A stretch of 64,000 nucleotides of DNA from Gambelia wislizenii (taxonomy: Eukaryota > Chordata > Lepidosauria > Squamata > Crotaphytidae): NCBI GenBank assembly GCA_030847615.1, contig JAUMIR010000002.1, positions 234,007,809 through 234,071,808 of the forward strand, in the 5' to 3' direction. The notes under the pieces were generated by a model. That model did not search any database, was not told where the DNA came from, and saw nothing but the letters and a program-made list of their open reading frames with translations. This document shows, in pieces, positions 36,642 through 51,300 of this stretch (positions are counted from its first letter, which is position 1; each line of letters begins with the position of its first letter). Position numbers and translations under genes: made by a program.

Positions 36642-37721
36642 TGTTACACTGGCAGCACCTCCCTGGCTTGGGGGATCTTTTGGTTCAGGATATGAAGCAA
36701 GCAAGATGGTCACGCACCAGTTTTGGGCTTGAAAAAGAAGGCTGTTTTATTAATGACAGCAGATAGAAAAGCAAATAGGCATACTCTCATCAATCAAACA
36801 GACATAGGAAGCAAGAAGATACATACATGAACCGGCTACACAGAGGTACACACTGCTAAGAAGCGAAGCCCTTTGTCATGCCCTCACCTTATATGTGTTC
36901 CTCTTTCTGAATCTTTGAAAACATGGTGAAGAGAAAGGAAAACTTTCACAAGCCAATTAAAAATTCTGCCTTGGCCAGGCCTCACCTGGAATACTGGCTC
37001 CAGTTCTGGGCACCACAATTCAAAAAGGATATTGACAAATTGGAGCGTGTCCAGAGAAGGGTGACTAAAATGGTGAAAGGTCTGGAGACCATGCCTTATG
37101 AGGAGAGACTTAGGGAGCTGAGTACGTTTAGCCTGGAAAAAAGATGGTTATGGGGCAATATGATAGCCCTGTTTAAGTATTTGAAGGGGTGTCACATTGA
37201 GGATGGAGCAGGCTTGTTTTCTGCTGCTCCAGAGACTGGAACACGGAGCAATGGATGCAAGCTCCAGGAACAGAGATTCCACCTCAACATTAGGAGGAAA
37301 TTTTTGACAGTAAGAGCTGTTTGGCAGTGGAACACACTCCCTCAGAGCATGGTGGGGTCTCCTTCCTTGGAGGTCTTTAAACAGAGGCTGGATGGCCATT
37401 TGTCAGGGATGCTTTGATCGTGATTTCCTGCATGGCAGGGGGTTGGACTGGATGGCCCCTGTGGTCTCTTCCAATTCTACAGTTCTATGATTCTATGAAA
37501 AAGAAGAACTTTTCTCATGCCAGTTACCGTACCCGGTGCCAGGATGTATTGAAACATCCTTATCTCCTTGGCCATAGGATGACATTCTCATCCCCTCCCG
37601 CTGCCTCCAGCTGTGGAGAGAAACCTCTCCTTGACCCATTCTACTCAAGGAAAACAAGGCCTAGCGTGTCAAGTGCAGCCTGAACCAATCTTTTGTCAGG
37701 CTATGCATGCAGAGCCTAACA
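36642..37721 (-). mobile_element. Solo LTR carrying a CR1 insertion
   Basis: Ends TGTTACACTGG and AGCCTAACA, flanked by ACCAC and GCCAC (a 5-bp target duplication with one change). TTTATT near 36741 would be AATAAA on the - strand, so the LTR is probably inverted. After removal of the CR1 (about 36955-37498) the LTR is about 540 bp. No internal retroviral coding sequence is present. Confidence 0.65.
36955..37498 (+). mobile_element. CR1 LINE, 5'-truncated, within the LTR
   Basis: Encodes [22 protein letters not shown]...[15 protein letters not shown]...[14 protein letters not shown] in one frame, then the ATTCTATG tail. Only the last about 540 bp of CR1. Confidence 0.9.
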
Positions 37722-37726
37722 GCCAC

Positions 37727-38160
37727 GCTGTTTGCTTAGAGAAAACACATTTCTAAATTTCTTACTAAAGGGGAAAAAAAGAGTGGGTCAGGTCAATCTT
37801 GAATTGTCAACCACTCCCATAAAATTCCAGTCAGACCAGGACAGATGGACTTGACTGCAGAAAATGATAAGCACGTCAATGTTTTTTTTTTAAAAAAAAC
37901 CCTAAATTTAATGTTTTCCAAAACATTCATAGTTGACAGTTTAATACCCATGTCAGCTATGATTGGCAAGTATGAAGAAATATGAGTTTCGAGAGGCAGA
38001 AGTTAATTATACAGGGGGAAATTCTTGAAATAGAAATGGTTGTAAGGTGCTAAGTGCGGACAATTGTTAATCCCAATGAAAGCTTCCTCCCATCGTTTCA
38101 TCCAGACTCACTAGGTGTGAATTATTATTCAGTAGGTTTCAGTGAAGGATGGGCTGGTGC
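37727..38160. other. Upstream flank of keratin gene 2
   Basis: No repeat or gene recognised. Could contain further promoter elements. Confidence 0.4.
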
Positions 38161-38167
38161 CTGACTA

Positions 38168-38179
38168 ACCAAGCCTATG
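38168..38179 (+). promoter_or_regulatory. Promoter motif shared with gene 1
   Basis: ACCAAGCCTATG lies 69 bp upstream of the TATA box. A second core copy (AACCAAGCCC) lies near 38213. See the gene 1 counterpart at 6214-6225. Confidence 0.4.
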
Positions 38180-38236
38180 CATAGTTTAAATATCTTTCAT
38201 TTCACTTGTCCAACCAAGCCCAGGTTCTGTAAGCCA

Positions 38237-38243
38237 TATAAAT
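38237..38243 (+). promoter_or_regulatory. TATA box of keratin gene 2
   Basis: TATAAAT lies 84 bp upstream of the ATG at 38321, predicting a start near 38266. Two copies of AACCAAGCC lie upstream (38167 and 38213), which suggests a compact keratin promoter. Confidence 0.75.
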
Positions 38244-38320
38244 GAGGGGGTCTTAGAGTGGATGTTGAACTGTGCATCTCTCACTCTCTCTCAGTGTCTG
38301 GGTTGCCATCTCTTCATACA

Positions 38321-38785
38321 ATGAGTCGACAACTGAATGCAAAAGCTTTGGGTGGAGGGAAGGGGTTTAGCGCTAGTTCTGCCATTGTTTTCGGAGGAGG
38401 CAGGAGCAATGTGTCTTCGCCAAGCCGAAGGAGCCTGGGAGGAGGAAGCAGAAGTGGTGGCTTTCACAGTCGGAGCCTTTATAATCTTGGGGGGACGAAA
38501 AGCATTTCCCAGAGTGTGGCTCCAGGCGGCATTCGACGTGGAGGTGGATTTGGTGGTGGTGGTGGGCTTAGTTTTGGTGGTTTTGCTGGGGGTGGGTTTG
38601 CAAATGGAAGAAATGGGCCAGGCTCTTTTCCCTATCCTCCGGGTAGCATCCAGGAAGTGATGATTAACCAGAGTCTCCTGGCACCACTGAACCTGGAAAT
38701 TGACCCAGAAATCCAGAAAGTGCGCAAAGAAGAAAGGGAGCAGCTCAAACACCTCAATGACAAATTTGCATCTTTTATTGACAAG
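38321..38785 (+). CDS. Keratin gene 2 exon 1: head, H1 and start of coil 1A
   Basis: Contains 155 codons. The start [13 protein letters not shown] is preferred over the in-frame upstream ATG at 38258, which lies close to or before the predicted transcription start. MSRQ is the classic type II keratin N-terminus. Donor GTGGGC follows FASFIDK. Confidence 0.95.
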
Positions 38786-41700
38786 GTGGGCTCTCAAATG
38801 TTTATAACTATTTCCATCTGTTTACTAAATTGTAAAAACCAAACTCTTTCAATTGTCCAAGAAGAAATATTTAGTAATTTCCCCAACTATATACCCCTGA
38901 CTGTGCATTCTTATTTTTTGGTATGTCCACTTGTGCATTGGGTATTACACATTATGTTTCTGGTTCTCCTTTCCTTTTGCATGGCATGATTCTTCAGTGT
39001 TTTTATTTCATTAGATATCATCAGTGTAGACGCACATGATTAAACAAGCATCCTTTTTTTGCCAGTTAACATGTGAATCTTTTCACAATGACAGATTGAA
39101 GCAGTATGAAATTACTGTTTGGATGAACCACTAGATTTACAGTTAATTCATCATTCAGTAAGAAAACTTAATTCACAGTTTGGAATGAAAAGGGAGGATG
39201 AAATTAATAGCATTGTTTCTTTTCTGGTAGTGTTGGAACCTTCTAAAGGAGTTTGATGTACTCAGGAAATTCAATTTACTTCAAGCAGTCTTTAAACATT
39301 ATTTAATGAATTTTCTAGCAATGCAATCCAGGTATGTTCTCCTCCAGATTGGTTTGAGAGAACTGTGCTTGCCAACCTCATGGCACAATGTATTTGTGTT
39401 GAACCTGATGCTCTTTGAGGTATTATGCCTATAAAAGAGTATACGAGGTCACATAAGAGGGACAGGATCTCAAAATGCTGTCCCCAACAAGGGTAGCCTT
39501 GAATGTCAATGGGCATGCTCCACACAACTTGGGACCCATTAACTCTATGGAATCATAGCACCATGGTTCCATTTTAAATGCCATGGCTGCATCCTATGGA
39601 ATCCTGGCGTTAGTTTTGTTAGAACTACTAGACTAGAGGAGCAATCTGGGTGAGGATCCTAAATACCTCTTTCTCAACTGTCAGTCCCAGGATTCCATAG
39701 ACTGTTGCCATGGCAGTTAAAGTAGAATAATAGTGCTATAATTCTGTAGTGTGAGTGGGCCCATGGAGCCTGTTTATCAGGGTTCTTTATATGGGAAAGT
39801 GTTCTTCTGTTATGAAAATGAATGCAAGTAGATGAGCCCTGCAGACATCCCTGTTCAGTAAGTAAAGGCTAGAACATGTAATGATGGGGCTGACTCTAGT
39901 ACATGCTATTCCGTTCATATCCTATTTGACAAAATTCCTCCAGCATTTTTACATTGGAGACCCAGAGGGCTGTAGATGAAGGGAATCCTGTGGATGCAGC
40001 GTACCTTCATTTCAGTAAGGCCTTTGACAAGGTCCCTCATGATATTCTTGCAAACAAGCTAGTAAAATGTGAGCTAGACAATGTGACTGTCAGGTGGATT
40101 TGTAACTGATTGACTGACCCAAAGGGTGCTCAGCAGTGGCTCCTCTTCATCCTGGAGAGAAGTGACCAGTGGGGTGCCACAGGGTTATGTCCTAGGCCCA
40201 GTGCTGTTCAACATCTTTAACAATGGCTTGGATGAGAGAATAGAGGGCATGCTTATCAAGTTTACAGATGACACCAGATTAGGAGGGATAGCTAATACCC
40301 CAGAGGACAGGATCAGAATCCAAAATGAACTAAACAGATTGGAGAGCTGGACTAAAACTAACAAAATGAATTTCAACAGGGAAAAATGTAAGGGACTAGA
40401 TTTAGGCAGAAAAAATGAAATGCACAAATATAGGATGGGTGACACCTGGCCTGATATCAGTGCATGAGAAAGCGATCTAGGAGTCTTAGTGGACCACAAG
40501 CTGAACATGAGTCAGCAGTGTGATGTGACAGCCAGAAAAGCCAATGCCATTCTAGGCTGCATTAATAGGATTACAGTGTCTAGATTGTGTGAAGTAATAG
40601 TGCCACTCTATTGTGCTTGGTCAGACCTCACCTGGAATATTGTGTCCAGTTCTGGACACCACAATTCAAGAAGGATGTTGCCAAGCTGGAGTGTGTCCAG
40701 AGGAGGGTGACCAAAATGGTGAAAGGTCTGGAAACCATGCCCTATGTGGAGCTGGGTATATTTAGCCTGGAGAAGAGAAGGTTAAGAGGGGACATGGTAG
40801 TCATAAACATTAGGAAGAACTTCCTGACAGTAAGAGCTGTTCAGAAGTGGAATACACTGCCTCAGAATGTGGTAGAATCTCTTTCTTTGGAGGTGTTTAA
40901 GCAGAGGCTGGATGGCTATCTGTCGGAAATGTTTTGATTGTGTATTCCTGCATGGGAGGGGTTTGGACTGGATGGCCCTTGTGGTCTCTTCCAACTCTAT
41001 GGAGATTTTCAGATAGCGTTTAACAGTGCCTACCGTGGGATGAGGTCCTGGGGGAGGAACGGCGCTCTTGTGCGGCAGGGGGTCATTTTCGGACGCCGCC
41101 GTCCCTCTTCCGGGATCCTTCGTTGCATGTCCGTGAAGCTTTGGAAGCGACCGCGCCATATTTTAAGCACAGAAGTTAAAATATGGTGTGGCCGCTTCCA
41201 AAGCTTCACAGATGTGCCACGAAGGATCCCAGAAGAGGGATGGCATCTTCCGAAAATGACCCCCTGCTGCGCAAGAGCGCTGTTCCTCTCCCGGGACCTC
41301 ATCCCACGGTAGGCACTGTTAAACGCTGTCTGAAAATCTCCTATGATTCTATGATCCTTCTTCATCAGCTGCCCAAAAGCAGCCAGATCCCTGTAGCCAA
41401 TCAGTGTGGAGGTGGGGTGGGGTGAGGAAAATTGCAACACATCACCATCTGGCTGTTGTCATGCAATTGAGGGGGAAAGAAGAATTCACCCTCTCGTGTT
41501 TGCAGAAGTGGAAAGGAGGGAGCATTGGAGAAGAGTCTGGTGATGACTCTATAGACCTGAACAATGACGGCATCTCCATGACCTCTGGAGGTCCTGGAGG
41601 ATGCTTTTGTTGCTCTCCATTAGGCTGATCGGACACTTCTCTGACATCCCTCTGCTTGGGGACTCATTAATTTGATCTTTATGTATATGTATACATGTAT

Positions 41701-44700
41701 ATACATGTATATGTATGTTGCATTCTTTTATTGTATCTTTTTTCTCTTTTAATTGGATTTTATTGAATTTGTAAAGGATTTTAATCAAATACAATAAATG
41801 ATAATGTGACATGACACCCCCTGCTCGCCACCATCCACTAAATGGCAGTGAAGGGGGGGCAGAATGAGACATATAATTTTTTAGTGGGTTGGAGGTCATT
41901 GTTCAAGGGGATAGTGAATTCCTTCCTCCATAATGATCATAAACTGAGGTACAGAGGCAAATGTTAGACCTACATGTGTGTATCACAAGCAGGACTCAAG
42001 CCCATGTTTTTTTTAAAATAATAATAATAATAATAATAATAACCTACACTGCTAAAAATGTGGCATAAAATATTTGCATCAATGCAAAAAATATGTATAA
42101 AAATACGTACATGAGAAAAATGCATACAAACACAGGCAGTTTGAAAGAAATGCACACAAAAACATGCATGAATATTGATACAGGTTAGGATTCTCATAAA
42201 CTGCTATGGAAAACAGGCAGCAGAAGACAGTGGGAAATGGAGAAAATGCAACAAGAATGAGACTCGGCGATTTTCACATCCCTATTTGTAATTGTTTGGA
42301 TCTCCAGGTTCGATTCCTGGAGCAGCAGAACACAATCCTAGAGACGAAATTGAACCTTTTGCAGCAGCAGCCCATCGTTCACATGAAGAGCAAGGTTGAA
42401 CCTCTCTTCGAGGGCTACCTCCACAGCCTGAGAAAGCAGCTCGACTCTCTGTCGAGTGAAAGAGGAAGGCTGGGCTCAGAACTGAAGAATATGCAGGATA
42501 TCGTGGAAGATTTTAAACGGAGGTAGATGAGGAAACACCACAACGAAGCTAAGTTTTTCCTGCCTGATTTCTGTGACATTTCTGGTTTCAGTTAGTGAAA
42601 TGAGGCCCTGGTTACAACAGGGCTAAAATGCCCTGTCTGGGATAACATGAAATAAGTGTATGGGGCCAATGGGGGGTACCCTTTAAAATAGGGGTGGACA
42701 GCTTAGTAAGGACCAGGGACCAAATCCCCCCAGATACCTTGCAGACCACCCCCCCCCCCGCATACTAAAATGCTTCCTTTTCTCCATAGTCCATCTCAAA
42801 ATGGCAACCACAAGGGATTTTGTATCACATTCTATCACCATGCTGGCAGGGACGCCAACCAAAACAGAACCACAATATTTGGGCATGGTGGTGGGATTCT
42901 GGAGTGTGGTGTTTTTACATTGTCATGCACTGAGTTGGTTTTCAAGCAAAAATTACCAACATTTGCACATATTATAGATTTTCCTTGGGTTTTTTCCCCC
43001 GGGCTGTGAGCCCATGTTCTGGAAGAGTTTACTTCTGATGTTTTGCTTGCATCTGTGGCTGGCATCTTCAGAGAATGGTGGGGTAGATTCTCTGAAGATG
43101 CCAGCCACAGATGCAGGTGAAACGTCAGAAGTAAACTCTTCCAGATCATGGCCTCACAGCCCGGAAAAACCCCAAGGAAAATCTATGGATGCCAGCTGTG
43201 AAAGCCTTCGACTTCACATTTGAACATATTGTCATTATAGAAAATAATGTGTGTGTGGGGAGGCTTCAGAAGACTAGCAGGTGGATTCAAGGGCCATAAA
43301 AGTGGAATCTAAGGGCCCATGGATTGCACTTTCCTATTCCTGCTATAAAGTAAATCCCACCTTCAGAAATAGTTTTTTTTTTTCTTAAGGATTGTAGGAA
43401 AGAGTTAAATCCCATGTTCTTGCCTTTCATTCTTAAGCATCACTGATGCTTGCTTTAAATATAATTTATATACGGGCCCTTTATTGAACATAACCAAACT
43501 GCCAATAATCATGGTACCTGAAGCAATGTAAATATTGCCAGGTAATCTTAGTACGCTTGGGGAAAGGAAGGATATACAGGGAGGATGACATGCCTAAGAT
43601 ATCTGAGACTAAGACCATCTTGTTCTCTTAACTGATAGAACATAGCCTACTCATGGGCTCATCATAACCCCTGTCTTTTTTTCCAAATCCCAACAGGTAT
43701 GAGGAAGAAATCAACAAGCGCACAACTGCTGAGAATGAATTTGTACTGCTAAAAAAGGCAAGGGTTTTTTGGGGGCGGGGGAACACCACTTCATATAGCA
43801 AAAGTAGATCTAAATAGAAGTAAATGGAGGAAAATTGAAACTTAATCCAGACAAGACAGAGGTGCTTCTGGTCAGTCAAAAGGCCGATCAGGGAATAGGG
43901 ACTCTGCCTGTGCTGGATGGGGTTACACTCCCCCTGAAGTCTCAGGCTGACAGCTTGGGTGGACTCAACTCTGAACTTGGACGCCCAGGTCTAAGCAGTG
44001 GCCAGGAGTGCATTTGCACAACTAAAACTAGTGCACCAGCTACACCCATTCCTTGAGATGTCAGATCTGGATACAGTGACACTGGCCTTGATTACATCCC
44101 ATTTGGACTACTGTAATGCACTCTATGTGGGGCTGCCATTGGAAACTGTTCAGAAATTTCAGCGGGTCCAGAATGCTGACCGGGCCAGTTATAGGGAGCA
44201 CATAACTCCCATATTAAAACAGCTTCACTGGCTACCAGTTTGTTTCCGGGCACAATTCAAAGTGCTGATCTTGACCTATAAAGCCCTACACAGCTTAGGT
44301 CCAGGCTGTCTGAAAGATCTTATCTCCCTGTATGAACCTGCAAGGATTTTAAGATCTGCAGGGGAAGGCTTTCTCTCTGTCCCACAACCATCCCAGGCTC
44401 ACTTGGTGAGGACACAAGAGAAAGCCTTCCTAGTGGCTGCTCCCACCCTCTGGAACTCTCTCCTGCAGGAGGCTAGGCTGGTCCCCTTCCTGCTTTACTT
44501 TCACCAGTAGGCAAAAGCGCTCTTGTTTAAGCAGGCCTTTGATGTATAATTGCGGCTTTAACTGGGGTGTGTTTTTTATGTTGTTTTTAATCTGTTCTTT
44601 TTAGCTTTGTATGTTTTTGATTGCTTTTAATTGTGATTTTAATTGTTTTGTGAGCTGCCTTGGGTCCCACTTTGGGAGGAAGGAAGCATAGAAATTGCAT

Positions 44701-46743
44701 AAATGAATAAATAAAGTTTGTGTGAGAGGCAATAAGTAAGCCTGGATACAGTAGAGACATTAGCTATTTCTGTCCAGAACCAGCACAAGGTTTGTGGGGG
44801 GCTCTACCTAACTGGCTTCTGGAAGAACCCCTCTGATATAGCTGCACATCTGCTGGGCTTACTGATTCATGGTACTGATAGCAGAAGGACTCCAGTCTGT
44901 GGTGGGTGGGCCTCCTTTTTGGTGGGGATTTTGCAGGCTGCTGGATCTTGATGGCAGCCAAGTCTCTCCTTCTGTCTCTCCCTCCCTCCCTCTATGTGTG
45001 TGCCGAAGTGTGTCAAAACATGTATAGCAGATGTCTATCAGAGTGAAAGAAAGGGATATCTGAATTATGAGGGTGCATTGTCTTCTCCCTTCAATACAGG
45101 ATTTCATTTTAGCAAAGTGGAGGCTAAAGCATTAGTGAATCTCTTTCTCACCCTACCCAAAATATGGAATTTAGGTTTGAGAAAAAAAGACGGTGGTATA
45201 AATTCAAAACTTTCCAAACAGAAAAACAAAATCGACCACCAATTTACAATCAGCATCAACAATTCAGGATCTGATTTTGGAATGGCTGGTGGGAATGTGT
45301 TTACTTCTTCCTTGTGTTTGCATAAGGTGTAAACTCCAAGTGGGGTTTACATTTAGCAGAGTGAAGCTGTATTTCAAATACATCTCTTTCCCATAACTCA
45401 GGAGCTGAGTTGCACCCCATAGATCAGGTGGGGGAAATCTTCCAGGTTCAAAGTGATCACAAGGAACCCACTTGGGACTACAGTAGAATCCCTCTTACCT
45501 GCTGGGGATTGGTTCTGGGGGCCCCGTGGATACTGAAAACTGTGGATAATAGTGAACACCATTGAAAATCATGGAACTTTAAAATAACATAGAGTTGCCT
45601 TGGAGGACCTAGAAAATGGCTAGAGGGAACACATTTTCTAGGAACACTCTATGGTAGGTATGCTGTTTTGTGTCCCATGGATAATTCAATCAGTGGATAA
45701 TGAATCAGTGGATATGGGGGTCCTACTGTACATCTAACTCCCCCCTGCCCCCTGCAACTGTGCCACCAAATTTACCCCCATACTTCTGATTTTTGGCAAT
45801 GTGGTAGCAGTGAAAAATGGAGAAATGGTCCCATGCCTTCTTTTCAGTTGAATCCTGATTGTGGGATGTGGGGAATGAGTGTGGAATTTCCAGTAGAATT
45901 GATGAGGAGTGTAGTTAGCTCTCACCTTCAGCCTATATATGTGTATTATATGTTTAATGGATGTATAACATAGTAACTGGGCATTTACTGTACTATATAA
46001 TCAAGCAGGCCTATAGCAAAAATAATAATAATAGCAACGTTGCTTTCAGTATTTGCAGTTTCTCTAGGAGGCTGCACCAGGTATAGATAAATAAGAATGT
46101 CTCTATCTTGGGTCTTGTCCATACAGTCAAAATAATCTAATCAGCATGTGAACGTTCGGCAATCCATTCATATGGACATGCACATAAATACGTGTCATTT
46201 GGAAGGGGGGGGCAGCCAAATCCACTGCAAAGTCCATGCGAAACTATCTGGGGCTTTGTCCGGATTTTTAAAAAAGCTCTGTACAACATGTGAATGTGCG
46301 ATCATTTGAACACTCGTAATCACACAGAAATGAACAGGCAGTGTAATCTGATTGGCTGGATAAGCATGGAGGTGGGGCTAGCAAACAGGGAAAGCGCCTG
46401 CGGACACCATGTTAAATTTTTGGCTAAGTGAGAGTCCAGTAAGTTGATAAAATGGCGATATTATACTCTTTTTTCTTTCTTAATTTGTGAATGCGAACTA
46501 TCGCTTGTGTGCACCATGGGAAACTGTTTTTTTTTTATATATAAAAAAAATGGCGGCAGCAGATTTAAAATCGTGAGTAAATGACTCGTGGCCACCATCT
46601 TGGCTAGGGGGGCATGAGGAGTTTAGGGGGGCTCTTTTAACCATGAAGACAGGTTGCATCGTTGCAAATGCCTGCTTTTTCAGACGTGTTCGTAATCCCC
46701 CCTCCCTTGTATGGACAAAACCTTAGAATGCATGAAAAACTCT

Positions 46744-46783
<40 letters not shown>

Positions 46784-48290
46784 TCCTTCCTTCCTTCCTT
46801 CCTTCCTTCCTTCCTTCCTTCCTTCCTTTAAATTAAGATGGAGTGTTTTTCCCCCTTTTGTCTGGGAAAGTGTCAGCATCTACTGGAAAAAGGTAGAAGG
46901 AGTATTTGAAAATTAGGACAGACCAGATAATGGCTCCCATCTTGGGGGATGCACTGTCTGTTTTCCAGTCCAGGAAACTGGTCTGTTTGAGGGCAACACC
47001 TCGTTCATGGTGGACAGCAGCCATAATGAAGGACTGCTTCAACCAGCTAAGGGACATGAATTAGCTTTGCCTTTGCCTTGGGTTTTAATGCTACATCTCA
47101 CTTAATATCTCACATACTCCATTTACAATTGTTTTGGTAAAGCTATGACTATGTTTCATTTGACAGACTCTTGAGTTTGAGCTAGCTTGGGAATGGAGTG
47201 GACCAGGGCCTTGAAATTGTTACAGGGTGTGGGTATATGTTGTACCTAGACTAAGTCTTATCTTCCCTGCAAGAAATTCTAGGAGTTCTACTTCAGAAAA
47301 TCATTTTTCAAAACTCTGGTATTAAGCCAATTTTTTACTCTGCACGTGGCTCCCTGGGGCACACTTAACATGACAAATACGGGGATGCCCAGTGATGGCT
47401 TATTTGGGGTTGCTCCTTTGAACAGTTCCAGGGTCCTGATCGCATAAATGAGATGGCTCAGTTGGGAGCCAAAATCTGCAGCAGATAAACATAATTCACG
47501 GGATCAATGGTGTATCTGCCTATCCACTTCCACTGACAAGATCCACAAACGTAAACCAGAGCTTTGAAGTAATGCATTGCAGATAACTATTCACTACAAT
47601 GAATTATACCTTCCACTAACAGGGCCATAGCACCATTCCTTTTCTAAAATGGCACAATGACTGGCACAGTAGATACTTTGGTCTGGAAAAAAAACTCAGT
47701 CCAGGGCAGGACCCTGCTGTCTTGCATTGCTTCTGTTCCCTTCGGAACAGTATTACAATATCTTGCAGAGTAACATGATGCAACATGACTGAGCAGGAGG
47801 TGTGATAGCTGTACGTCCTGTGTGGACCAGCTAGCATTGTTGTGTAACATCATGTGGTTCTGTTATGCCATGTAACATCATGTTCCTCTGCAAAAATTTT
47901 GTGAACCAGATGGCTGACTGGTGTGTGTGTGCATGTATGCACATGCATGCAGTTACTTTTAAATAAGAATCCTGAGCTGCTCCGAGCATGTAAAACCCTA
48001 CACTTCATATAGCCAAGAAGACATAAGAACTCTGCTTGTCTATATGAGGCAATAAAATGTGGATTGGTGCTCAGTAACAGCAATTTGCAGCAGTTTTCAT
48101 TTGTCTCTGCATTTTTTTTGGCAAGATCGCAGGCATGCAAAGCTATCTGCGTTTTTATTCTCCCCAAGTTGCTGCTGCTGAATAGTATTTCTTAAAAAAC
48201 GAAATCCAAGGTGTGGAAGTGCAATCTTCCACTTAAATAAACAACTGTTTGTTTTGTTAACTGTTTCATTGCCTCTGGGCACTGCCAGCA

Positions 48291-48325
<35 letters not shown>

Positions 48326-51300
48326 TGTATGTCCGACCAATCAGCTATCCACTTTGGGAATGCACAGCAATGCAATTCGGTTGTCCTAATGACCTGGAAT
48401 GCACATTTCCCCTGCAGTCTTTTTAAAACTTTGGAAAAGTCCTGAAGTCTTTTGTAGTGTAGTTTTTATGGGTTTTGTCCCCACTCCTTCTGAATACTGT
48501 GATTCAATGCAGGATCTCATTAGGACCAATGGAATTCTCCTCAAATTCCACAAGTAGTATTTTTGCCATTTAGACAAGCCCTAAGGACTCATCCACACAA
48601 GCCAGGGTATCCTGGCCATGGATCAGGTCTATGTTTACCCTGTCAGTTTGACAAAACAGGCCAGAGTCCAGTCAGGAACGTTGGCCCATTGCTGCAGCTG
48701 CCACCATAACAATTTCTCTTGCCCTCCCAACATCAAGGCAGCCACCCGCAACATGTGAACAAAGGCCCCCTGCATGTGACCAGCCTTGGTGATGTGCAGC
48801 ATGACCCCGGCAAGTGGAGCAAGGCCTGACGGCTCCATTTTTCCCAGCGGCAGCAGTGTAAACCAAGTATTATTTTAGAATGATGTATTGGGCCCTACCC
48901 TGGCTTGCCCCCATCTGAGCCCTGTTTCTGCCCTGGGGGGGGGGTGTAAGGACTGCCTGGGGGCAGAATGGGGAAAATGCTTCTTCCTTGTACATACATA
49001 AGGGCCCTCGGATGGGGCAAGCCAGGGTAAATTGCACATGTAGATAAGGCCATAGACACAGCTCTCTACTCAGCACCCCAGTAGCAACTAACATAACAGA
49101 AAACAGAATGGATTATAGTTGGCCCTCCATGGATTCAACCATCCACAGCTTGAAAATATCCCTCCCCACAAAACCTCCCCAAAAGGAAACCTTGATTTTG
49201 CCATTTTCTATAAGGGACAACATTTTACTATGCCATTGTATAGAATGGGACTTGAGTATCTACGGATTTTGGTATCCATGGGTGGTGGTGGTGCTGGAAC
49301 CAAACCCAGTGTATACCAGGGCCCCACTGTTAATTTGTTACTCTAAACCAGTCATAGTCCAACCTCTGCACATCAGCTGGAAACATGGCTTATTATGGTA
49401 TCTTTAACTGTTAAATATGTGACCCTTAGACACTGGATGCGTAAATCCCCACTGAGAATGTGCCTCCAACACACAATTTGAATGGTCTTCAGCTGTCATA
49501 GCTCTGCCCTATGGATTCCTTGGGGCTGTAGTTTTGTAAGCTATTTAGAATTCCATGCTAGAGAACTCTGGTTCTATAGTTCTGGGAAGTATGTTGGAAC
49601 TGTGAAGCCAAAGGCTTTCATGGCTGGCATCCATAGATTTTCCTTGGGGTTTTTTCCGGCCATGTTCTGGAAGAGTTTATTTCTGACGTTTCCAGAACAT
49701 GGCCTCACAGCCCGGAAAAAACCCCCCAAGGAAAATCTATGTTGGAACTCTCTAGCAGGAAATCCCAAGTACTGAAACAAACTACAAATCTCAAAATTCC
49801 ATATGAGAGAATCATGACAATTAACATGGTATCAAACTGCTACAACTGTATGGTGCAGACACACCTCACTACACTGTTACAGCACTATTATTCCACTTTA
49901 ACTGCTATGGCTGTCTCATGTGGAATTCTGGGGTTTGTAGTTTAGTGATGCCTAAGAGCTCTCAGGCTGAGAATGCCTAAAGGATGCTCTCTAAACTGCA
50001 AATCCCAGGATCCCACAGGAGGCAGCCAGAGCAGTGAGTGGAATAATAGTGCTACAACAGTGTAGTGTGATAAGGCTCTTATAATCATGAGCAAAAATGA
50101 AAAAGACTCTTGCTGCACTTTAAATATGAACAAGATGTATTTGGCATCAGGTTTCTTGGGCTCTAGCCAACTTGTTCTGATGCCAAAAAATAAAAAAAAT
50201 AAATAAAAATAAAATAAAATCTCCAGAAACACTTGGTAAAATCCAGGTTCTCCACTCTGATATGTGGGGATTTGTTTTGTTTTGTTTTCAAGATGTGTAG
50301 GAGGGGGCATGCATATGCAAAGAAGGAGTGGGAAATGTGGAAATCAATGGGAAAAGTAGCAGCATTGGAAAAGAGAGAAGAGTGAGAAAATGGGGAATGT
50401 ACACTGTTTGTGCACATGTACAATATAAAAAAAATCAACAAAGCAATTCTGACACGAGGTTTTGTTTTATTTTTCCTCAGGATGTAGATTCAGCCTACAT
50501 GAACAAGGTAGAGCTGGAGGCTAGAGTAGCTTCGCTGACTAAGGAAGTCAATTTCTTGAGCTGCCTGTATGAGGAGGTGAGGATGTATCTCTAGTCTTCT
50601 AAAGGCTACTTGAAAATCTCTGCTAGATTCTCAGAAACTATCTGTTTTTTAAAGTAGAGGCTGAAGATCTGGTGTCTCCTGATATTGCTGGATTCTCTCT
50701 TCCTTGGTCCCTGTATAAAATGGTCAGGGATGAGGAGAGCAATCCAACATCTGCAGGGCCCCAGAGCCCCTATACCTGTTTTTGACTCTGGGAATTACTC
50801 TTGAGTAATCCTGCTGCTACCACTAAATGTGAGGTTCTCCACTTACATCCCACTGTTGCCTACACCAAATGTGGGGGTCCCACACTTTATCCCACCACTG
50901 TACACAACAAGTGTGAGGTTTTCCACTGAGACAATCGCACCAGTGCCTCCAACTGTGAGAGTTCCTCTCAGGCAATCCCACTGCTGTGACCAAATGTGGG
51001 GGTCTTTTAACTACCAAACATGAAGCCTTCCAGTGTTCACTGCAAACTCTGGGTGTGAGGACTTTCCCTGATCCTCACCTCTGCTACACACAGGGATTTC
51101 CTCCTGCCCCTTTCTTTGACACCAACTGTGGGGTCAGTTTAAATGCCCTCAAGGTTCATATGAGGATTTATACTTTTTTTTATCCCCAACAGGACACCAC
51201 CCTTCCACCTTCAATGCTGCCACCATAGACACCTTGTTGGAAACCCAGCTCTCAGAATGATAGTGATTCTAGAAGCCAAACATGTGTGTGTGTGTGTGTG

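Larger units (their letters stand above)
43758..50480 (+). other. Gene 2 intron 3 (GC-AG)
   Basis: 6.7-kb intron with donor GCAAGG and acceptor CCTCAG. It holds an L2 copy, pogo-type MITEs, palindromic MITEs and microsatellites. No other gene is supported inside. Confidence 0.85.
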